The translations under genes and the position numbers were made by a program. From the NCBI RefSeq assembly GCF_002257705.1, contig NZ_LSLK01000059.1, forward strand, positions 62,001-126,000: a stretch of 64,000 nucleotides of DNA, read 5' to 3'. Shown here piece after piece: positions 35,941 to 43,192 of this stretch. Numbering within the stretch: position 1 is the stretch's first letter; each line of letters begins with the position of its first letter. A model generated the notes under the pieces. It did not search any database and was not told the origin of the DNA. It saw nothing but the letters and a program-made list of their open reading frames with translations. This DNA is from Sporomusa silvacetica DSM 10669 (GTDB taxonomy: Bacteria; Bacillota; Negativicutes; Sporomusales; Sporomusaceae).

Positions 35941-36031
35941 AGCGAGATTGCCGCGCTAGTGCTCGTAATGACCGAAGGAGATAGACTTGTCGTCCCTCTC
36001 GTCATTGCGCGCTTCGCGAAGCAATCTCGCT
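35941..36031. repeat. Dispersed inverted-repeat element, second family
   Basis: Perfect 11-bp ends AGCGAGATTGC (35941-35951) and GCAATCTCGCT (36021-36031), with inner arms CTCGTAATGAC and GTCATTGCGCG. It lies in the 306-base gap between secA and the cytochrome b gene. The same ends recur at 59379-59470. Sequence of this kind is scattered in many Firmicute genomes. Confidence 0.75.
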
Positions 36032-36057
36032 TTTAAATTTTATCTTGGACACCAGTC

Positions 36058-36756
36058 TTAGCCTGGCTGTTGCTGACCGGGAGTAGTAACGTTACTACCC
36101 TTCACTGGTTCGATTTCATTCTCAACCCATACCGGGTTATGGTGTTCAGCCTCATGAAGCGGCTGAGTTCCGTCACCAAACATGCACAAAAATTCGCCCC
36201 AGTTGTAGATTCCCAGGAAGATATGCGCGAATACGCTCACTCCCAGAACGACACCAACTACTAAATGCACCATATCAAACCAATACATGGCTGCCTTAGG
36301 AGCTACTGGCAGGAAGGCGTATAACGCCCAACCGGTAACAATCAGCAGAATACCACCAAACAACATCATAATTCCCATTTGTTTTTGACCAGAATTCATT
36401 TTTCCCATTGGTGGCACTGGAATAGTTTTGCCTAACAGCATTTTCTGCGGATAACCACCACAGATCTTCATCCAAGCCATATCCCGTGAATCCCAGGTAA
36501 ATATTCGGCGGGTAAAGGCAACAACTCTGTCCAAAGCAAAGATAGTATAAAAAATACAAGATAACGTAAGAATACATGCACCTACAATATGGATTTGCAT
36601 AATCACGTTTTGCAGACTTTCGCCAAACGGTTTAAGCCAAATAAAAAATCCAGTAAGAGCTGCTGGTAAAAAACCTAAAATTAGTCCCCAGTGAAATAGC
36701 CGCGAGATAAGAGGGTGCTTGAGTACCCGCGGTCCATGTTCATCATGCTGGCTCAT
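36058..36756 (-). CDS. Cytochrome b subunit for the exported hydrogenase
   Basis: A 232-residue, four-helix membrane cytochrome of the Ni/Fe-hydrogenase/formate-dehydrogenase gamma type. Candidate haem histidines lie in PLISRLFHWGLILGF, MQIHIVGACILT and the closing VHLVVGVVLGVSVFAHIFLGIYNW. It should pass electrons between the outward-facing hydrogenase and the menaquinone pool. Start ATG 36756 follows GGAGGGATAATTG. Third gene of the hydrogenase operon, 13 bases after the small subunit. Confidence 0.88.
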   Translation of the reverse strand: MSQHDEHGPRVLKHPLISRLFHWGLILGFLPAALTGFFIWLKPFGESLQNVIMQIHIVGACILTLSCIFYTIFALDRVVAFTRRIFTWDSRDMAWMKICGGYPQKMLLGKTIPVPPMGKMNSGQKQMGIMMLFGGILLIVTGWALYAFLPVAPKAAMYWFDMVHLVVGVVLGVSVFAHIFLGIYNWGEFLCMFGDGTQPLHEAEHHNPVWVENEIEPVKGSNVTTPGQQQPG

Positions 36757-36768
36757 CAATTATCCCTC

Positions 36769-37080
36769 CTACACTAATTTCGTTCTGTCTACATACTTAG
36801 TATGAAACAGTTCTTCGGCCAAATTACTGAGTGGATTCTGGGCAAACTTTTTGTACACATCAGTAACCGCCTGATTGTTATGGCTTTGGCGGACTTTTGC
36901 TTTTACATCATCGTTATAAATGCCTTGCGCCCGCAGCTTGATGTACTTTGTGCGGTCTTGTACCAAATCTGTAGCAACATAGGCCCCGGTCCACAAGATT
37001 GCACCGGCTACACCTACGATTCCTATGAATTCACGTCGCGAAACCTTTACGGCCTTTTCTACATAATCATAATGCGCCAT
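36769..37080 (-). CDS. hydB: [FeFe]-hydrogenase small subunit with Tat signal
   Basis: A 103-residue protein. The twin-arginine motif SRREFIGIVG and following hydrophobic stretch (VAGAILWTGAYV) form an uncleaved or cleaved Tat signal. The rest is a iron-hydrogenase small-subunit domain (YIKLRAQGIYNDDVKAKVRQ, DVYKKFAQNPLSNLAEELFHT). In Desulfovibrio the small subunit carries the export signal for the large one; the large subunit here has no signal, consistent with the same hitchhiking. It sits between hydA and cytochrome b. Confidence 0.9.
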   Translation of the reverse strand: MAHYDYVEKAVKVSRREFIGIVGVAGAILWTGAYVATDLVQDRTKYIKLRAQGIYNDDVKAKVRQSHNNQAVTDVYKKFAQNPLSNLAEELFHTKYVDRTKLV

Positions 37081-37092
37081 TGTGTTCCCTCC

Positions 37093-38352
37093 TTATGACC
37101 AAGGTAGTACGGCCTTGGCTTTATCCAGCCAGGAAGTACCCATTGGGTTGATTGGCTGACCGCCACCGTTGACACAGCCGGCCGGACAATTCATAATTTC
37201 GATGAAGTGATAGGGTGATTTACCGGCTTTGGTTTCTTCCAGGAGCGCTTTTACGTTTTCTTTGGTACCATGAGCTACAGCTACTTTCAGTGTAACTTCT
37301 TTACCTGTTTTAACATCTACCATCGTAACACTGGCTTCCTTCACGCCTTTTAGACCGCGAACAGGTTTGAATTCAAGCACATCCAGTTCCTTGCCGGTGA
37401 TTACGAAATAGGCTGTCCGTAAAGCGGCTTCCATTACACCGCCGGTATTGGCAAAGATAGTACCTGCGCCACTGTATTGGGCTAAAGGATTATCCTTATC
37501 AGTAAACTCAGCGACAGTCCTAAGGTCAATATTCAGTTTCTTAAACAGACGGGCTAAATCCCTGGTAGTGAGTACTACATCAATATCAGGATAGCTTCCT
37601 GATCTGCCTTGTGTCTTCCAATAATCCGAAGCACTTGTGAATTCAGGACGGGAAGCTTCAAATTTTTTGGCAGTACAAGGCATAACGCCTACCATGAATA
37701 TATCTTCCGGGTTAACCTTCCAAACTTCTTTGGCACCATAGGTTTTCCCCAGTGCGCCAGCCATCATCATCGGCGACTTAGCCGAAGACATATTGGGCAA
37801 AAGTTCAGGATAGTATAGCTCTGCATACCTAACCCAAGCCGGGCAACATGAAGTAAACTGTGGCAAAGGTCCTAAATGATGCTCTGTCGGCTCTCCTAAC
37901 GCGTAATGGCGAATCTTGGCAATAAGCTCCATGCCTTCTTCCATAATGGTCTGATCGGCAGTAAAGACAGTGTCAAGAACTTTAAACCCAGCCTGTTTCA
38001 TTGCTCCATACATTTTTTCGGTTACCAGGCTACCGGGTTCCATTCCGAACTCCTCACCAATAGCAACACGAACCGCCGGAGCAATTGTTGCAACAACTGT
38101 CAGTTTCTTGTTCTTAAGCTTGTCAATAACCGTATCCACTACGTCAACGGTGTCTTTGGGAGCCCCAAATGGACAGTTAATGAGGCATTGACCACAAGAA
38201 ATACATTTCTCGCTGTTGATCTTGTGAATGGCACCATACTTACCCTCAATCGCATCTGTTGGGCAAAATGCCTTACACGAATCGCAGCCTTTGCATGTCT
38301 TGCTGTCAATCTCGATAATACGGGTTACCTCCTGTGATTGAAAACCTTTCAA
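37093..38352 (-). CDS. hydA: [FeFe]-hydrogenase large subunit
   Basis: A 419-residue hydrogen-activating enzyme. Two [4Fe-4S] ferredoxin motifs are at the N-terminus (CKGCDSCKAFC at 20-30, CISCGQCLINC at 50-60). H-cluster signatures follow: TSCCPAW, MPCTAKKFE and CPAGCVNGGGQP. The extra N-terminal [2Fe-2S] domain of cytosolic multimeric enzymes is absent, so this is the short periplasmic type. TTG 38352 follows AGGAGGTTTTGTC. First gene of hydA-hydB-cytochrome b; the maturases HydE, F and G are not in this window. Confidence 0.95.
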   Translation of the reverse strand: MKGFQSQEVTRIIEIDSKTCKGCDSCKAFCPTDAIEGKYGAIHKINSEKCISCGQCLINCPFGAPKDTVDVVDTVIDKLKNKKLTVVATIAPAVRVAIGEEFGMEPGSLVTEKMYGAMKQAGFKVLDTVFTADQTIMEEGMELIAKIRHYALGEPTEHHLGPLPQFTSCCPAWVRYAELYYPELLPNMSSAKSPMMMAGALGKTYGAKEVWKVNPEDIFMVGVMPCTAKKFEASRPEFTSASDYWKTQGRSGSYPDIDVVLTTRDLARLFKKLNIDLRTVAEFTDKDNPLAQYSGAGTIFANTGGVMEAALRTAYFVITGKELDVLEFKPVRGLKGVKEASVTMVDVKTGKEVTLKVAVAHGTKENVKALLEETKAGKSPYHFIEIMNCPAGCVNGGGQPINPMGTSWLDKAKAVLPWS

Positions 38353-38471
38353 GACAAAACCTCCTCACCCATGAAAATTAGTTAGTATGCCAATGTGCAG
38401 CAACCACTCATTGTGAAAATTGGAACATTTGAAACTTGAAATATCCTAGAGATAAATAATGCCACGGATTA

Positions 38472-38511
38472 ACTGTAATTTATATTGGAAGACTTGTCAA
38501 TAATATTGGAA
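38472..38511 (-). promoter_or_regulatory. Hydrogenase operon promoter with flanking direct repeats
   Basis: TTGACA (38500-38495), a 17-base spacer and TACAGT (38477-38472) on the minus strand. TTCCAATAT occurs twice (38503-38511 and 38482-38490), 21 bases apart, upstream and downstream of the -35, as expected for an operator on one DNA face. The regulator is unknown. Confidence 0.6.
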
Positions 38512-38621
38512 TAATCTGATTAAGTTATTTATTTCACTATTAACATTTTTGTAAAAACCGTTTAAAAATCTACCAATTTATGCATACTATTACCAAAGGG
38601 TTTACCTTGGGAGGTAGCATT

Positions 38622-38846
38622 GTGAAGCATAATGTCATGGATATCCTCGACATAGTCGGTCAGCTTGCCGACCTTAAAGCTGTTGACTCCAAAAATACAT
38701 TAGCCATTGCCGTACTGATAGATCTTCTCATTGATAAAGGACTCTTTAGCAGACAAGAATTTGTTCAAAAAGCTCAAGAGTTGGAATCAGCCTCCTTGGC
38801 TGAAATAATTATGAAACGCCGATCCGAGCTACGAACACCTAGATAA
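38622..38846 (+). CDS. Small helical protein of unknown function
   Basis: A 74-residue protein starting at GTG 38622 behind GGGAGGTAGCATT; the frame is open from 38580, but no ribosome site supports the earlier ATG. It is helix-rich (VMDILDIVGQLADLKAVDSKNTLAIAVLIDLLIDKGLFSRQEF) with no cysteine or membrane helix. I recognise no family. Divergent from the hydrogenase operon and convergent with hpf, ending in a shared terminator. Confidence 0.7.
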   Translation: MKHNVMDILDIVGQLADLKAVDSKNTLAIAVLIDLLIDKGLFSRQEFVQKAQELESASLAEIIMKRRSELRTPR

Positions 38847-38867
38847 CATAGAAATCAACACTATTAG

Positions 38868-38897
38868 AAATAGCTGGAAGTTATCTTCCAGCTATTT
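38868..38897. terminator. Bidirectional terminator between convergent genes
   Basis: A 13-bp perfect stem AAATAGCTGGAAG/CTTCCAGCTATTT with a TTAT loop; serves the small plus-strand gene and hpf. Confidence 0.9.
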
Positions 38898-38905
38898 CTT
38901 TGTCA

Positions 38906-39445
38906 CTAAAATTCCGGTTCAATTAATCCATATCGACCGTCTCTGCGGCGGTACACCACATTAACTTCCTCGGTGTCAGCATTAGCGAAAACATAAAAGT
39001 CATGATTAATAAGATTCATCTGCATAACAGCCTCATCAACAACCATCGGCTTAATGGCAAACCGTTTGGTTTTTACAATGTCAAACTCATCTTCACTAAC
39101 AGTTGCCAGAGGAGTTGCAGGGATTAAATCAGTTTTAAAGCTCCCGCTTTTTAGCTTACGGGACAGCTTGGTCTTATATTTTTCAATTTGCTTTTCCAAT
39201 TTCTCAATAACCAAGTCAATAGAGGTATACATATCAGGCGTCTCTTCTTCACCCCGAAGAAGAATTCCATTGATAGGCACGGTAACCTCAACAATATGAC
39301 GGCCTTTGTTAACGGTGAGGATTGCAGTAATTTCACCCATGCTTGCACCATCAAAATACTTCGTGATTTTGCCAACACGCTTGGTGACATAGTCTTTCAG
39401 TGCTGGTGTAATATCAATGTTTTTTCCTCGTACTACAATTGCCAT
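38906..39445 (-). CDS. hpf: Long-form ribosome hibernation promoting factor
   Basis: About 179 residues. The N-terminal HPF/RaiA domain (IVVRGKNIDITPALKDYVTKRVGKITKYF, DMYTSIDLVIEKLEKQIEKYKTKL) binds the ribosome. The C-terminal domain (RFAIKPMVVDEAVMQMNLINHDFYVFANADTEEVNVVYRRRDGRYGLIEP) dimerises 70S into 100S particles. ATG 39445 with AAAGGGG is preferred to the ATG at 39454, which overlaps that ribosome site. The leader holds repeated stem-loops. Confidence 0.95.
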   Translation of the reverse strand: MAIVVRGKNIDITPALKDYVTKRVGKITKYFDGASMGEITAILTVNKGRHIVEVTVPINGILLRGEEETPDMYTSIDLVIEKLEKQIEKYKTKLSRKLKSGSFKTDLIPATPLATVSEDEFDIVKTKRFAIKPMVVDEAVMQMNLINHDFYVFANADTEEVNVVYRRRDGRYGLIEPEF

Positions 39446-39544
39446 ATTACCCATCCCCTTTCCTGGTTCCTATATAGTTAATATTCCCGATCAAATCAAA
39501 AATTCCTGTTTAAAAATTCAATTTATTTTCTTTTCCTATCTTTT

Positions 39545-39700
39545 TTTACATAAGATAAGACTTGGCTTGACCAAGTCAAAATTTAACTTTCCCTCTAGAT
39601 AAGATAAGACTTGGCTTCTGCCAAGTCCTTTAGGACGCCGGCAGAAGCCGCCTGTGCCCTTTAGGGGTATAGTCGTTCAATCCAGGGAAAGTTATACTTT
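39545..39700. repeat. Repeated stem-loops in the csp-hpf gap
   Basis: The unit AGATAAGATAAGACTTGGCTT or a close variant occurs twice (starting near 39548 and 39597). The first folds as GACTTGG/CCAAGTC. The second opens a larger stem GGCTTCTGCC/GGCAGAAGCC (39613-39650) with GTCC/GGAC inside. AACTTTCCCTCTAG and ACTTTCCATCTGG flank it, and a related CTTTCCATCTGGACAAG recurs near 42450. Together these fill the 305-base gap. Confidence 0.6.
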
Positions 39701-39718
39701 CCATCTGGATAAATCAAA

Positions 39719-39742
39719 ACCCGGCGATATTCATCGCCGGGT
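39719..39742 (-). terminator. Terminator after cold shock gene
   Basis: A ten-base stem ACCCGGCGAT/ATCGCCGGGT with a four-base loop, followed on the minus strand by TTTGATTT, 17 bases after the csp stop. Confidence 0.88.
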
Positions 39743-39759
39743 ATTTATATAGATATATC

Positions 39760-39960
39760 CTAGTTAGCCTTATATACGTTGCTGGCTTGTGGCCCACGAG
39801 CGCCTTCAACGATTTCAAATTCAACTTGTTGACCTTCATTTAAGGTCTTAAAGCCTTCGTCTTGAATAGCCGAGAAATGTACGAACACATCGCCGCCATC
39901 TTCTCTCTCAATGAACCCGTAACCTTTTTCTGCACTAAACCATTTAACTTTACCAATCAT
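39760..39960 (-). CDS. cspA: Cold shock protein
   Basis: A 66-residue single-stranded nucleic acid-binding OB-fold protein. RNP1 (KGYGFIER) and RNP2 (VFVHFSAI) motifs are intact, and it starts MIGKVKWFSAEKG, as usual for Csp. Acts as an RNA chaperone. GGAGGAGTTTCAC precedes ATG 39960. Monocistronic between its terminator and the ABC transporter genes. Confidence 0.96.
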   Translation of the reverse strand: MIGKVKWFSAEKGYGFIEREDGGDVFVHFSAIQDEGFKTLNEGQQVEFEIVEGARGPQASNVYKAN

Positions 39961-40045
39961 GTGAAACTCCTCCTAAGATTGAACTACAGACTGCCTTTTA
40001 GCAGCCACAAGAAGAAGTATAGCATAAATTGTCATTACTGTCAAT

Positions 40046-40765
40046 TTATAAAATCTTAGAAAGAAAAGCCTTGGTACGTTCTTCCTTGGCATGCAAAAAT
40101 ACATCATCTGGCAAACCTTCTTCAACAATCCGGCCTTCATCCATGAAAATGACCCGGTCGCCCACTTCGCGGGCAAAACCCATTTCATGAGTAACCACAG
40201 CCATCGTCATTCCCTCATCAGCTAAAGTCTTCATAACATCCAGTACCTCTTTAATCATCTCCGGATCAAGTGCCGATGTTGGCTCATCAAAAAGCATAAC
40301 CTTAGGTTTCATAGCCAGTGCCCGGGCAATCGCCACCCGCTGCTGCTGACCACCAGATAACTGCTCCGGATAGGCATCAGCCTTATCTGACAACCCTACC
40401 TTTTTCAACAAAGTCAGGGCCACCTGCTTGGCCTCCGCCTGTGACATTTTACGAACCTTAACCGGGGCAAGCGAAATATTCTCCAGTACCGTCATATGGG
40501 GAAATAAATTAAACCGTTGGAAAACCATCCCCACTTCTTCCCGTACTTTATTTATATTGGCTTCACTTGTAAGCGGGATCCCATCCACAATAATTTCGCC
40601 TTCGGTAGGCTGTTCAAGATAGTTAATACACCTCAGCAGCGTGCTCTTACCAGAGCCGCTTGGTCCAATGATAACAACCACCTCTTGTTCGGCAATATGG
40701 GCACTAACATCTTTTAATACGTGTAATTTGCCGAATTTTTTATGCAGATTCTTAATGCTTATCAT
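40046..40765 (-). CDS. Polar amino acid ABC transporter ATP-binding protein
   Basis: A 239-residue ATPase of the GlnQ/HisP group. Walker A GPSGSGKSTLLRCIN, signature LSGGQQQRVAIARALAM, Walker B VMLFDEPTSALDPE and H-loop VVTHEMGFAREVGD are present. GGAGG upstream of ATG 40765 sets the start; the frame is open from 40798. It overlaps the permease gene by 14 bases and is the last gene of a binding protein-permease-ATPase set. Confidence 0.94.
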   Translation of the reverse strand: MISIKNLHKKFGKLHVLKDVSAHIAEQEVVVIIGPSGSGKSTLLRCINYLEQPTEGEIIVDGIPLTSEANINKVREEVGMVFQRFNLFPHMTVLENISLAPVKVRKMSQAEAKQVALTLLKKVGLSDKADAYPEQLSGGQQQRVAIARALAMKPKVMLFDEPTSALDPEMIKEVLDVMKTLADEGMTMAVVTHEMGFAREVGDRVIFMDEGRIVEEGLPDDVFLHAKEERTKAFLSKIL

Positions 40766-41426
40766 CAGTCTTGTACCTCCGCTCAAGATAATCCACAAAG
40801 CGGGATATTGTCAACGTCATCACAAGGTAAATAAAGGCCACCGTGATCCAAATCTCAAACGAGCCATAGGTACGGGCAATAACCAACTGTCCGCGCCGTG
40901 TAAGCTCCTCAAAACCGATTACCGACACCAATGAGGAATCCTTGAGCATAGCAATAAATTCATTGCCTAATGGCGGAATAATGCGTTTAAATGCTTGGGG
41001 TAAAATTATGTACCGCATAGTCTGTGCCCAAGTCATTCCCAGCGAGCGGCCAGCCTCCATCTGTCCTTTGTCAATGGACTGGATGCCCCCACGGAAAATC
41101 TCGGCCACATAAGCACCGCTGTTGATACTACAAGCAGTAATTGCAGCAATAAACGGGTCAATCCGCTGCCCAACAATAAGCGGCAACGCAAAATAAATGA
41201 GAAAAATCTGCACCAAAAGCGGTGTACCCCGGATAAAGTCCACATATATGGCCGCCAACATCTTAACCGGCCATAGTGTTGACAGTCGCGCTATGCCTAC
41301 AAACATACCGATTAAAAGACCAAAACTAACACTAAGCACAGTAATTTGCACCGTAACACCGGCGCCCAGAAGGAGCAACGGAAACGACTGCAAGATTAAC
41401 TCAAAATCAAAATTCAAATTTCTCAC
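40752..41426 (-). CDS. Polar amino acid ABC transporter permease
   Basis: A 224-residue inner-membrane permease of the HisM/GlnP group. The coupling motif EAGRSLGMTWAQTMRYIILPQAFKRIIPPLGNE contacts the ATPase. Five membrane helices are visible. The frame starts at GTG 41426, but AAGG nine bases before TTG 41417 makes the latter possible. Transports an amino acid in concert with the binding protein at 41551-42333. Confidence 0.93.
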   Translation of the reverse strand: MRNLNFDFELILQSFPLLLLGAGVTVQITVLSVSFGLLIGMFVGIARLSTLWPVKMLAAIYVDFIRGTPLLVQIFLIYFALPLIVGQRIDPFIAAITACSINSGAYVAEIFRGGIQSIDKGQMEAGRSLGMTWAQTMRYIILPQAFKRIIPPLGNEFIAMLKDSSLVSVIGFEELTRRGQLVIARTYGSFEIWITVAFIYLVMTLTISRFVDYLERRYKTDDKH

Positions 41427-41510
41427 CCTTGCTAAAAATTATATAAGGCGGAATAAAATCACATGTCAATTATATGCGGACAAGCAATAGGTGTCAATAA
41501 ATATAGAGGG

Positions 41511-41538
41511 AAAAAAAAGTGGCGCGATTTCCGCGCCA
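41511..41538 (-). terminator. Terminator after the amino acid-binding lipoprotein gene
   Basis: The stem TGGCGCG/CGCGCCA is followed on the minus strand by CTTTTTTTT. It lies between the binding-protein gene and the permease, so it should lower transporter subunit expression relative to the binding protein. Confidence 0.88.
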
Positions 41539-41550
41539 TTGCAGTCAAAT

Positions 41551-42333
41551 CTACTGGGGAGGCTTCTTGCCAAACCACTTGACATAAATTTTTTCATACT
41601 CGCCATTTTTCTTAAGCTCGTCTATGGCTTTGTTGATTTTCTCAGCCAACTCGGTGTTTTTCTTGGCAACAGCAATTCCATACTCCTCAGAGTTAAGCGG
41701 TTCGCCTACAATCTTGGCATCTTTACCGCCAGCCTGAGCAATATAATATTCGTTAACCGGCAAATCATTAACAACGGCATCAACACCGCCGCTGTTAAGC
41801 TCAATAAACGCCTCCGGCGCGTTGTTAAACTCCCGGACTTTTACGTCTTTAATCTTTTTAGCCTCGCTGGCACCAGTAGTCCCGATTTGTACAGCAATCC
41901 GTTTGCCTTCAAGATCTTTAAAAGACTTTAATGTGTTGTTATCGGCTTTGACAACCATAGACAAACCAGACTTATAATACGGCTTAGAAAAGTTAACCTT
42001 TTTCGCCCGTTCGTCGGTAATGGTCATACCTGAGATCGCTGCATCAATATTGCCAGCTTCCAATGCCGGAATCAGGCCATCAAAGCCCATGCTTTGCACC
42101 TGGACTTCTACTCCCATCTGCTTGCCGACAGCCTTGATCAGATCCATATCAAAGCCAATATAGTCTTTGGTCTTCTCATCCTGGAATTCGAACGGTGCAA
42201 ACGTAGTTTCAGAACCAACCTTAAGTACCTTCTGATCAGCGGGTTTTGCTGACTGTTGACCACCACAACCTGCCAACCCAAATACCACTACAAACATAGT
42301 AACCATCGATAACGCAATCAGTTTTTTAGACAC
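41551..42333 (-). CDS. Amino acid-binding lipoprotein of ABC transporter
   Basis: A 260-residue extracytoplasmic receptor. The signal peptide ends in the lipobox LAGC (cysteine 23), so it is lipid-anchored. SBP_bac_3 hallmarks follow: GSETTFAPFEFQDEKTKDYIGFDMDLIKAVGKQ and SGMTITDERAKKVNFSKPYY. The R in ERAKKV and D in GFDMDL are typical ligands for polar amino acids; glutamine, cystine or a basic amino acid are possible. GTG 42333 follows GGGGAGGGGTATATGG. Confidence 0.93.
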   Translation of the reverse strand: MSKKLIALSMVTMFVVVFGLAGCGGQQSAKPADQKVLKVGSETTFAPFEFQDEKTKDYIGFDMDLIKAVGKQMGVEVQVQSMGFDGLIPALEAGNIDAAISGMTITDERAKKVNFSKPYYKSGLSMVVKADNNTLKSFKDLEGKRIAVQIGTTGASEAKKIKDVKVREFNNAPEAFIELNSGGVDAVVNDLPVNEYYIAQAGGKDAKIVGEPLNSEEYGIAVAKKNTELAEKINKAIDELKKNGEYEKIYVKWFGKKPPQ

Positions 42334-42468
42334 CCATATACCCCTCCCCTAAATTGATACAAAGTTCTCCGTAAATAATTATACGGGTATGTTCAAAATT
42401 AGACAAGTGGTCTACCATGTATACATGAATAAGGGTACATAATGTTAGCCTTTCCATCTGGACAAGCG

Positions 42469-42494
42469 AAAACCCGAGATATAATTATCCCGGG
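42469..42494 (-). terminator. Terminator after zinc-ribbon gene
   Basis: The minus-strand CCCGGGAT/ATCTCGGG stem with a small AT loop is followed by TTTTCGC. Confidence 0.7.
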
Positions 42495-42521
42495 CAGGTT
42501 TGTCACATTTTATTGTATATA

Positions 42522-42818
42522 CTATTGCTCTTTCTTGGCGATAAAGCAGTCACGGCAATAAATAGGACGATCATTGCGAGGTTTAAATGGGACTTGAGTA
42601 ACCACACCACACTCGGCACATATTGCCTCATGCATTTCCCTGGGGGCTGTCTGAGTTTCGCCGCCATCACGACTACGTCTCCTGTTACCCCGACATTCAC
42701 GACAACGAGCAGGTTCATTTTCAAAACCTTTTTCCGCATAAAACTCCTGTTCCCCTGCTGTAAAAATAAAGTCTTTTTCACAGTCCTTGCACTTAAGAGT
42801 TTTGTCCTGAAAAGCCAT
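42522..42818 (-). CDS. Small zinc-ribbon protein (CxxC-x(17)-CxxC type)
   Basis: A 98-residue protein with two zinc-binding halves: LKCKDCEKDFIFTAGEQEFY with ARCRECRGNRRR, then AICAECGVVTQVPF with IYCRDCFIAKK. This is the zf-trcl domain arrangement seen in many Firmicutes and of unknown function; the basic stretch RGNRRRSRDGG suggests nucleic acid contact. ATG 42818 follows GGTGAGGGGATTTCGTTA. It stands alone behind a long structured leader/ncRNA region. Confidence 0.9.
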   Translation of the reverse strand: MAFQDKTLKCKDCEKDFIFTAGEQEFYAEKGFENEPARCRECRGNRRRSRDGGETQTAPREMHEAICAECGVVTQVPFKPRNDRPIYCRDCFIAKKEQ

Positions 42819-42844
42819 TAACGAAATCCCCTCACCTTAAGAAA

Positions 42845-43089
42845 TTAAAAACCACTGCTTAGCCGACCTGGTCTTTGACCCCACACTCGCCTGCTGGAAG
42901 GGTCGCTACTAAGAATTCAATCTCCTCACTACTGCTTCTCTCGATCAATATATGTATCTATTTTCTAGACCGGCAGGACTTACCTCTAAGCCGCACCATG
43001 CTCAAAGCCACTTTGGGCTTCTTACGTGGGTCGTTTCGCCTGCGACTGGCATCGACTTTCAACCACAGACCTAAGCAAATTGGTTCTTA
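42845..43089 (-). ncRNA. Candidate structured noncoding RNA, about 245 nt
   Basis: A strong promoter ends just upstream (43096-43124), and no reading frame of note lies here. The predicted 5' end (AGAACCA, 43087-43081; GCTTAG, 43076-43071) pairs with the 3' end (CTAAGC, 42862-42857; TGGTT, 42854-42850), which runs into TTTTT. Inside, the minus strand offers several hairpins: GTCG/CGAC, AAGCC/GGCTT, CGGC/GCCG, TCTA/TAGA and GACCC/GGGTC. A closed multibranch RNA is more likely than a plain leader. Possible identities are the Firmicute raiA-motif RNA or a 6S-like RNA; I could not confirm either from memory. Confidence 0.55.
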
Positions 43090-43095
43090 TATTAA

Positions 43096-43124
43096 ATTAT
43101 AGGATTGCCTAGCGAAAAAAGCAA
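43096..43124 (-). promoter_or_regulatory. Strong sigma-A promoter for the structured RNA
   Basis: TTGCTT (43124-43119), exactly 17 bases, TATAAT (43101-43096). Transcription should begin near 43089, where the closing stem of the RNA begins. Confidence 0.75.
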
Positions 43125-43192
43125 GCACATATTTTTCAGATAGTTGCGAAATTGGTTAAATATTCCATCCTCGTCCGCGTAACTGCTCGCGT

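Noticed and set aside
39545..39742. CRISPR array
   Set aside because: Only two imperfect repeats without spacers of uniform length; they are stem-loop repeats plus a terminator.
42845..43089. Cobalamin, FMN, SAM, lysine or T-box riboswitch
   Set aside because: None of the diagnostic core motifs of these classes is present, and the downstream zinc-ribbon gene does not suggest a ligand.
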